A stretch of 64,000 nucleotides of DNA from Chersky-840 sp963764205 (GTDB taxonomy: Bacteria; Actinomycetota; Acidimicrobiia; Acidimicrobiales; UBA8190), in the NCBI GenBank assembly GCA_963764205.1, contig CAVXRN010000002.1, forward strand, positions 434,001 to 498,000, written 5' to 3'. How positions within the stretch are numbered: the first letter of the stretch is position 1; each line of letters begins with the position of its first letter. Positions 59,113 to 64,000 of this stretch are shown here, in pieces. The translations under genes were made by a program, and so were the position numbers. Under the pieces are notes generated by a model, which saw nothing but the letters and a program-made list of their open reading frames with translations, did no database searches and was not told where the DNA came from.

Positions 59113-60170
59113 CGTAGATCGGCCCACAAGGGGGAACGGGGTGCGGCGGACACGCCGGGGGGGCCGGGGGAGACGAGCGAAGGGAGTCGGTGGGCCAGGA
59201 ACATCCTCGGGAACGGGTCTCGTAGTCGCCACAGGCCTGCGTCGATGACGAAGTGGGCCATGACGGCGCCGAGATACGCGCCGAAGAGGAGACGGGTGGC
59301 CGGCGACGTTCCGTGGAGGTGCGACATGCCGCTCAGGACGGCGCCGCCGAGGAGCGCGACGTTCCCGAGCAGGGCCATCCGGCGCGCCCGCGGCATGCCG
59401 CGGCCTCCACCCGCGATGAGCCCGACCAGGAAGAGGTACTGCAACCCGTGCGCGATCGTCATCCCGCCGACCGCCGCATAGGGGGACCCGAAGACGAAGA
59501 TCGGGAGCGAGAAGAGCAGTGCCATGGCGTAGACCGCCACGAAGCCGATGGGCCGTGCACGGCGTGGTCGTCGCCACAGGGCCAGCAGCCCGACGACCAC
59601 GGCCGCCCCGAATCCGAGCCGGGCCAGTCCGAACAGGCCCCCCGTTCCGAGAGCGATGCCGAGCTGCAGCAGGGCGGGGCGCGCCGCCAGCGCCACGATG
59701 CCAGCGACCCCGGTCGCCACGAGCGCCCGGCGTTCGACGGGGCGCAACGGGGGCAGGTGGTGCGACGACGCGGCCAGCGCGGCCATGCCCAGGTTCTGCT
59801 TCTGGAAGTGGAAGAACTGCCAGGCGAAGTAGCACAAGAGCGGCCCCGCGAGCTCGGCCGGGGGAACCGCCGCCGCCACCACGGCGCCGATGATCACGAG
59901 GGCGATCGGGATGCGGCGATACCGCCATCGGTGGTGCCCGGTGTGGACGCGGACTTCGCTCAGGGTGAAGAGCCAGCCCGTCGAGGCCACGTGGACCGAC
60001 GAGCCGAGGAACAACAGCCAGGCCAGTGAACGCGCCGGTGGGCCCGATGCCGGCGGTGCCAGTGCCACCGCAGCCGCGCATGCACCGCCGCTCAGGAGGA
60101 CGGTGCTCCACAGCCACACCCGTGGCGTGGGTCCCGTGCTTCGGGTCTCGATCGTAGGGGCGTGGGTCAT
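59109..60170 (-). CDS. Polytopic membrane protein with conserved histidines, unknown function
   Basis: A 353-residue protein with about nine hydrophobic helices and several histidine patches at helix ends: EVRVHTGHHRWRYRRIP (about residue 75), FAWQFFHFQKQNLGMAALAA (about 120), GGMTIAHGLQYLFLVGLIAG (about 232), SGMSHLHGTS (about 285) and AHFVIDAGLWRLRDPFPRMF (about 312). The His pattern and the closing H-F-x-I-D-A-x-x-W-R-x-R-D-P are shared, to my memory, with uncharacterised membrane proteins of several phyla, and could bind a metal or act as a membrane hydroxylase. ATG at 60170 overlaps the upstream small gene by four bases (ATGA); its stop overlaps the PadR start likewise. Confidence 0.85.
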   Translation of the reverse strand: MTHAPTIETRSTGPTPRVWLWSTVLLSGGACAAAVALAPPASGPPARSLAWLLFLGSSVHVASTGWLFTLSEVRVHTGHHRWRYRRIPIALVIIGAVVAAAVPPAELAGPLLCYFAWQFFHFQKQNLGMAALAASSHHLPPLRPVERRALVATGVAGIVALAARPALLQLGIALGTGGLFGLARLGFGAAVVVGLLALWRRPRRARPIGFVAVYAMALLFSLPIFVFGSPYAAVGGMTIAHGLQYLFLVGLIAGGGRGMPRARRMALLGNVALLGGAVLSGMSHLHGTSPATRLLFGAYLGAVMAHFVIDAGLWRLRDPFPRMFLAHRLPSLVSPGPPGVSAAPRSPLWADLR

Positions 60171-60415
60171 CCGCCGCCGCAGCCGCCCGCCGCGCCTGCC
60201 GACGGTGCTACCACCAGCGCCAGGAGCAGCACCGTCCCGATGACGGCGGCCAGCAGGCCGGCGAAGACCAGGATGTTGGTCACCAGGGAAGAGGGAGGGC
60301 CCGAGAGCCAGTGCGTCGCGGCCCCGCGGCCGGACCGGTGGCGTTCGGCCCGGTACTCGTGTGCCGTCCTCGGCCCCCACAGCGCCTGGGGCCATACATC
60401 GACGTTGTCTCGCAT
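60167..60415 (-). CDS. Small single-helix membrane protein, first gene of the PadR operon
   Basis: An 82-residue protein. A hydrophilic first half (MRDNVDVWPQALWGPRTAHE) is followed by one transmembrane helix at about residues 45-70 (LVTNILVFAGLLAAVIGTVL) and a short Gly/Cys-rich tail. ATG at 60415 lies only a few bases downstream of the predicted transcription start, so the message may be leaderless; no ribosome-binding site is visible. It overlaps the 353-residue membrane protein gene by four bases. Function unknown. Confidence 0.8.
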   Translation of the reverse strand: MRDNVDVWPQALWGPRTAHEYRAERHRSGRGAATHWLSGPPSSLVTNILVFAGLLAAVIGTVLLLALVVAPSAGAAGGCGGG

Positions 60416-60424
60416 GCCGGGGAC

Positions 60425-60464
60425 GTTATATCGGCTACCGATCTACCGTCAAACGGTATACCGT
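60425..60464 (-). promoter_or_regulatory. Promoter embedded in three palindromes (probable PadR operator)
   Basis: Minus-strand TTGACG (60447-60452) and TATAAC (60425-60430) are separated by 16 bp, a near-consensus sigma-70 type promoter for the PadR operon. Overlapping it are inverted repeats ATCGG-CTA-CCGAT (60430-60442), TACCGT-CAA-ACGGTA (60444-60458) and the perfect 12-bp palindrome ACGGTATACCGT (60453-60464). A repressor bound there would block RNA polymerase. The start codon at 60415 is roughly 10 bp from the -10 box. Confidence 0.75.
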
Positions 60465-60491
60465 CGCCCGGACCACCCCGGCCCTACGGGG

Positions 60492-60758
60492 TCAGCTCAT
60501 GCCGTCGGTGGGGGGTCCCCACGGTTCTCGGACGTCGCTGAAGGGGATGACCTCGGGCAGCACGGCGCCGTCAGAAGTCCGTTTGATCGAATACCCGTCG
60601 AGATGCAGCGCCACGACCTCGAATCCTGCGCTCCAGGTGCCGAGGTAGCGGTTGCGCACCGCCACCTTCATGCCGACCTCGGGGGGTTCGGCCGTGACCT
60701 GGCGCGCCGGGGCGACGGTCGGGGTGACGTTGGCGGGGACGGCATCGACGACGCTCAC
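60492..60758 (-). CDS. Small soluble SH3-like protein, unknown function
   Basis: An 88-residue protein. After a Pro/Ala-rich start the second half reads VGMKVAVRNRYLGTWSAGFE with VVALHLDGYSIKRTSDGAVL, then IPFSDVREPW. A G-x-W-S-x-G-F-E-V and Y-x-I-x-R-x-S-D-G-x-V-L-P beta pattern recurs in small actinobacterial proteins and fits an SH3-like barrel. GTG at 60758 with GGAGG 7 bases upstream. A perfect inverted repeat lies just before this ribosome-binding site. It is convergent with nothing; the PadR operon promoter lies downstream. Confidence 0.82.
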   Translation of the reverse strand: MSVVDAVPANVTPTVAPARQVTAEPPEVGMKVAVRNRYLGTWSAGFEVVALHLDGYSIKRTSDGAVLPEVIPFSDVREPWGPPTDGMS

Positions 60759-60774
60759 GCGAGTACCTCCGGGG

Positions 60775-60796
60775 GGTGAAGGTCCGGGCCTTCACC
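60775..60796 (-). promoter_or_regulatory. Perfect inverted repeat next to the ribosome-binding site
   Basis: GGTGAAGG (60775-60782) and CCTTCACC (60789-60796) form a perfect 8-bp stem with a 6-base spacer. It is 4 bases upstream of the GGAGG of the 88-residue gene (minus strand). It could be an operator or an mRNA hairpin limiting translation. Confidence 0.6.
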
Positions 60797-61055
60797 GGTT
60801 CGCCCGCCGAAGACCTCGCCCTGCAACGTCGGCATTCGTGGCGGTGAACTTGAAGGAGTCACTGTCCGTGGCACGAACCGACACGGTCAGGACACCGTGC
60901 GGCATCACCCGGCGAGAGAGACGTGCCGCGCGACACCGACTGGGGAGGACCTCGGTGGTTCGCCGGCCCTCCTCCGTTTGCGTCCAGCCGTGCCCCGGCC
61001 ATGGCCGCGACGGTACATCGCCGTCGGTCGTCGTTCGCGGATCCGGGTCGGCCCG

Positions 61056-62177
61056 CTACGAGGAGGGCGCGGCGTCCTCGACGTCGGTCCACGCGCCGCC
61101 GTGACGAGCAGAGTGGCGAGCGGCGTCGAGCACGGCCATCTGTGCGACCCCGTCGAGGAAGGTGGCCGGCGCCGGGCCGACGTGCTCCACGCCCCGGATC
61201 CGGTCCCGGAAAGCCGCGGCGAGGCGCGTGTAGGGGCCGTACTCCACACCGAATGTCGTCATCTGCTCGTACGTGGTGGTGACCGCCCCCTCGGGGAGCG
61301 GAGGGGCCGGCACCGGACCCAGCTCGTCGGGAACGGGCAAGGCGCGCACGCCGGTGGCGTCGGCAACCCGCACCTTGTCGCCCACGCCTTCGATCCACGC
61401 CGTGCCCGTCGATCCGGTCACGCGGGTCTCCACGACGATCCCACGGTCCGACGCCGTGCTCTGCAGCATGCCGACGCACCCGTTGCGCAACCGGAAGTGC
61501 ATGACGAAGCCGTCGTCCGCGGTCATGGGCCGGTCGACGACGTGCGCCAGGGACGTGCTCACCCCGGCGAAGTCTCCCAGGGTGGCGCGGATCTGGTCGA
61601 TCAGCTGCGAGCCGTGCGCACCCAACCAGCCCCCACCCGCCGAGGCGTCGGCCCACCAGTCGGGTACGACCGCGGCCGGATCGACGAGCATCGGCACGTG
61701 CATGATCCAGGTGGCGATGCGAGGCACCCCGACGAGGTCGTCCCGGACCGCCTGGGCCAGGAGCGCCTGTCCGGCGTCGAAGCGGAACTCGGTCCCGAGC
61801 AGGTGCACGATCCCGGCTGCGTCCGCCGCCTCGAGCACGACGCGGCCCTCGGTGGCGTCACGGGCAAAGGGTTTCTCGCACAGGACGTGGCGACCCGCCG
61901 CGATGGCCTCGAGCGCCAATTCGGCGTGGGTGTGCGGCGGAGTGGCGATCGTCACCGCGTCGACCCCGGGGATCGACAGCGCCTCGGCCAGCGTGGCGCA
62001 GGCCCGGGGCACCTCGAACATCGCGGCGCGCTGCTCTGACCGGGCCGGGTCGCGCCCCACCAGCGCTCGCACGTCGAAGCCGGCGGCGCGCAGGGTGCGG
62101 ACATGGGTGTAACAGCCGAACCCGGTCCCGACGACGACGACGCCGGGCGCGCCGGGAGCTGGCGTCGGGGTGCTCAT
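61056..62177 (-). CDS. Gfo/Idh/MocA family oxidoreductase
   Basis: A 373-residue NAD(P)-dependent dehydrogenase. The Rossmann motif is VVVVGTGFGCYTHVRTLRAA, followed by VDAVTIATPPHTHAELALEA and HVLCEKPFARDATEG with the catalytic Lys of the E-K-P motif. The C-terminal alpha/beta domain contains LGTEFRFDAGQALLAQAVRD and GGGWLGAHGSQLIDQIRATL, with the usual G-G-x-L-x-D/A-x-G-x-H-x-x-D sheet reduced to H-G-S-Q. Members oxidise sugars, inositols or related polyols. ATG at 62177 overlaps the stop of the upstream isomerase by four bases, so they form one pathway. The substrate is not assignable. Confidence 0.93.
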   Translation of the reverse strand: MSTPTPAPGAPGVVVVGTGFGCYTHVRTLRAAGFDVRALVGRDPARSEQRAAMFEVPRACATLAEALSIPGVDAVTIATPPHTHAELALEAIAAGRHVLCEKPFARDATEGRVVLEAADAAGIVHLLGTEFRFDAGQALLAQAVRDDLVGVPRIATWIMHVPMLVDPAAVVPDWWADASAGGGWLGAHGSQLIDQIRATLGDFAGVSTSLAHVVDRPMTADDGFVMHFRLRNGCVGMLQSTASDRGIVVETRVTGSTGTAWIEGVGDKVRVADATGVRALPVPDELGPVPAPPLPEGAVTTTYEQMTTFGVEYGPYTRLAAAFRDRIRGVEHVGPAPATFLDGVAQMAVLDAARHSARHGGAWTDVEDAAPSS

Positions 62178-63045
62178 GCCGCGGGCCAGGCGGAGGCGGC
62201 GAGCACGGCGCGGGTGGCGTGCGCGGCCGCCAGCGCAGCGACGCGCGCACCTCGGGCGTGAAGGGAGTCGGAGAACACCTCGGCGCCGACCGGGCATCGG
62301 ACGCCGATGGCGCGCAGAGCGCCGAGATAGCCGGCGAGGTCGAGCTCGCCCTCACCGGGGAGCTGGCGGGCATGCAGGGTGGCGTCGATCAAGTTGTCCT
62401 CGGGTTGTCGGGGCGCATCGTCGAGCTGGATGGCGAGCACGCGGTCGGGGGTAGGGCGCGCAGCTCTTCCGGGGTGGTGCCGGTCCGGGCGCAGTGCCAA
62501 GTGTCGACGTTGAGCCCACCGTTGGGCCGGTCGGCGCGGCGCACGATCTCCGCCGCGGTGGCCACATCGGGGACCTTCGACCACGCCAGCCATTCCAGGT
62601 GGACAAGCAGACCGTGTTGCACGGCGCGGTCGCACAGCGCGGCGAAGGATTCAGCCGCGTCGTCGAGGCCCCAGGGGCCGCCCAGGACCTCCGCCGCGTT
62701 GAGCGACCGGGCACCGAGGGCCTCGGCCATGCGCATGAGGTCGTCCTCCCCGTAGCGAAAGACGTCGAGGGGGTCCACGTCCACGAGGCTGGCACCGAGC
62801 TCGGGCGCCCCCGGCGTCCACCACCAGGCCGGGTCGACCTCCGCCACGACCAGTCCATGGTCGCGGAGCATGGCTCGCATCTCGGCGTCGGTGTGGCCCT
62901 CGGCCCGGGCGCGGGCATGGTCACGTCCCCACATGGAGATGGCGTCGTATCCCGCCGCGGCCGCCGCCGCCAGCCGTTCGGCAAAGCCCGTGTCGCGCGG
63001 CAGCGTGCCCGAGCACAGGACGAGCGAGCCCTGTCCCAGTGTCAT
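62174..63045 (-). pseudogene. Sugar phosphate isomerase/epimerase, broken by one-base frameshift
   Basis: A TIM-barrel (AP endonuclease 2-like) isomerase of about 290 residues. The first frame, from ATG at 63045 (GGGAGGAG upstream), gives LAAAAAAGYDAISMWGRDHA, VAEVDPAWWWTPGAPELGAS, VHLEWLAWSKVPDVATAAEI and GLNVDTWHCARTGTTPEELR. It then ends prematurely at 62389. The second frame carries the expected continuation VLAIQLDDAPRQPEDNLIDA, LPGEGELDLAGYLGALRAIG and GAEVFSDSLHARGA to 62174. The two join in a run of five G (62447-62451) where one extra G would restore the protein. This could be a sequencing error, a true mutation, or phase variation. It is coupled to the Gfo/Idh/MocA gene, so a working protein is expected. 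Confidence 0.85.
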
Positions 63046-63262
63046 GACCGCTCCTCCCGGGTCGTGGCGGCGACGAGGTCGTGCACGAGACCGTCGGCGT
63101 GCTCGAGGAAGATCGGCGCAGGCTCCATGGTGGCTCAGCATCGCATGGCCCGGCGGGCGACGCGCCACGAGCGAGGCCTGGCTCGGGATCGTCGTCGAGG
63201 TCGAGGACTGAGCCCGCGCTCGAAGTGCGTCGCGCGTCGGTGCGCGAGCCGAGGTGGGACGT
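63046..63262. other. 217-bp gap with no clear gene
   Basis: Lies between the isomerase start and the stop of the glycosidase gene, both on the minus strand. I see no conserved motif, terminator-like T run or RNA structure in it. Confidence 0.5.
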
Positions 63263-64000
63263 TCAGCCGAAGTCGGCCCGGAACGCCGCCAGGGCGTTGG
63301 GGAACGAGCCGTCGGTGACGTCGTTGTCCTGACCGCCGGCGGTGTCGTTGAAGGAGAAGATGCACGTGAACGACACGTTGTTCGCCGCGATCCAGTTGGC
63401 GAACTGGTTCATGAAATAGGGGTCGTCTCCGAGCCCGTGCCCGTCACTGCGGAAGTCGACCGACCACTCCGGGATGGCGATCGGCCTGTTCTGGGCGGCC
63501 GCGAACGTCGTCAGCCAGTTGAGGCCCCAGGTCTGGGTGACGGCGTTGCTCCACGAGGCCTGCGGTGTGAAGGGGCTGCCCCAGTACTCGTCGTAGACAT
63601 CGGTGCCGATGTAGTCGACATAGGCCGAGCCCGGATAGGCGAGCTCGAGGTTCCAACTCGACGACCCCCCTCCGTTGGGGTTCCACAGGAACTTGAATTG
63701 CTGGCCCGGGACGGCTCGCATCGCCGTCACGATCTGACGCCAGAATTCGGCGAAGTTCGCGGCGTCGGTGTTGTTGGCGACGCTCCACGGGTACCAGGTC
63801 CCGTTGAACTCCCACCCGAGCCGGAGGATGGCGTTGGCGGCGCCGTCGTTGACCAGGGTCTGGGCCAGGATGGTGAAGTACTGGTTGTAGTCGCCCGCAG
63901 CGCCTTGGGCCAGGGTCCCTCCCGAGCCTCCGGGGAGGATGGGGACGCCGAGGACGAGGCGGTAGCCGGAGTTGCGCCACTGGTCGAGCATCCAGTCCTC
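63263..64000 (-). CDS. GH26-like glycoside hydrolase, C-terminal part (runs off window)
   Basis: About 245 codons; the frame is open through the right edge, so the N-terminus is missing. A (beta/alpha)8 hydrolase of the GH26/mannanase type: ANAILRLGWEFNGTWYPWSV carries the acid/base Glu, FKFLWNPNGGGSSSWNLELA and YPGSAYVDYIGTDVYDEYWG the middle strands, and RPIAIPEWSVDFRSDGHG the nucleophile Glu. The ending SFTCIFSFNDTAGGQDNDVT then FPNALAAFRADFG matches typical closure of such domains. GH26 enzymes hydrolyse beta-1,4-mannans or beta-1,3/1,4-glucans; many actinobacterial relatives are secreted. Signal peptide not visible. Confidence 0.85.
   Translation of the reverse strand, partial: EDWMLDQWRNSGYRLVLGVPILPGGSGGTLAQGAAGDYNQYFTILAQTLVNDGAANAILRLGWEFNGTWYPWSVANNTDAANFAEFWRQIVTAMRAVPGQQFKFLWNPNGGGSSSWNLELAYPGSAYVDYIGTDVYDEYWGSPFTPQASWSNAVTQTWGLNWLTTFAAAQNRPIAIPEWSVDFRSDGHGLGDDPYFMNQFANWIAANNVSFTCIFSFNDTAGGQDNDVTDGSFPNALAAFRADFG

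Noticed and set aside
60652..61104. Plus-strand 150-codon frame across the 60759-61055 gap
   Set aside because: Composition is that of a shadow frame and it overlaps both the 88-residue gene and the 3' end of the oxidoreductase in antisense.

Overview
The window is GC-rich, densely packed chromosomal DNA with frequent GTG starts, few intergenic gaps, and many 1-4 bp gene overlaps. The gene families present point to a high-GC actinobacterium: a DevR/DevS-type two-component pair, wax ester synthase/diacylglycerol acyltransferases, a FadD-type acyl-CoA ligase, an acyl-ACP desaturase, DUF1918, a TIGR02206 protein and PIG-L deacetylases. An environmental or Acidimicrobiia-like lineage is a plausible guess, but no rRNA or ribosomal protein gene is available to prove it. 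There is no CRISPR array, insertion sequence or prophage.

Layout. 1-11 kb: mixed housekeeping and accessory genes (start of an HD-domain protein, DedA, aldo/keto reductase, pirin, a GAF-GGDEF diguanylate cyclase, adenylate kinase, a fused flippase-glycosyltransferase, an LLM flavin monooxygenase, a sulfatase, a solitary HicA-like protein). 11-34 kb: a stress or dormancy island. It is centred on a divergently transcribed histidine kinase and response regulator that closely resemble mycobacterial DevS/DevR. Around them lie a GNAT/acyl-CoA synthetase fusion (Pat type), a DDAH-like protein lacking its nucleophilic cysteine, three PPOX-fold proteins, a flavodoxin, two WS/DGAT acyltransferases, a major facilitator with an acyl-CoA ligase, a PRC-barrel protein, and a beta-phosphoglucomutase/GH65 phosphorylase pair. 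Three sequences resembling DevR boxes lie in this island, the best 56 bp upstream of the WS/DGAT operon.

34-48 kb: a decayed receiver-domain fragment, a GGDEF-EAL protein, a desaturase, a membrane protein, a PIG-L deacetylase, a DrrAB-like ABC exporter, a crotonase, an L,D-transpeptidase, glnD, a glycosyltransferase, tRNA-Cys and a DUF1918 protein with a histone-H1-like tail. 48-55 kb: a PhyH oxygenase, tRNA-Val, a frameshifted LuxR remnant, a secreted RCC1-repeat protein, two membrane proteins, a NarL-type two-component pair and a DUF429 protein. 55-60.5 kb: an overlapping PadR-controlled membrane-protein operon, with an FtsX-like permease just downstream; its promoter sits inside a cluster of palindromes. 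60.5-64 kb: a small protein preceded by a hairpin, a Gfo/Idh/MocA oxidoreductase coupled to a frameshifted sugar isomerase, and the 3' part of a GH26-like glycosidase running off the window.

How the genes may work together. The island reads as a redox- or gas-responsive programme. The kinase would sense O2, NO or CO through a haem on its GAF domain. The regulator would then switch on storage-lipid synthesis (FadD ligase plus WS/DGATs), sugar phosphorolysis (HAD plus GH65), flavin or haem-binding proteins (PPOX, flavodoxin) and protein acylation (Pat). This is inferred from family resemblance and gene order.
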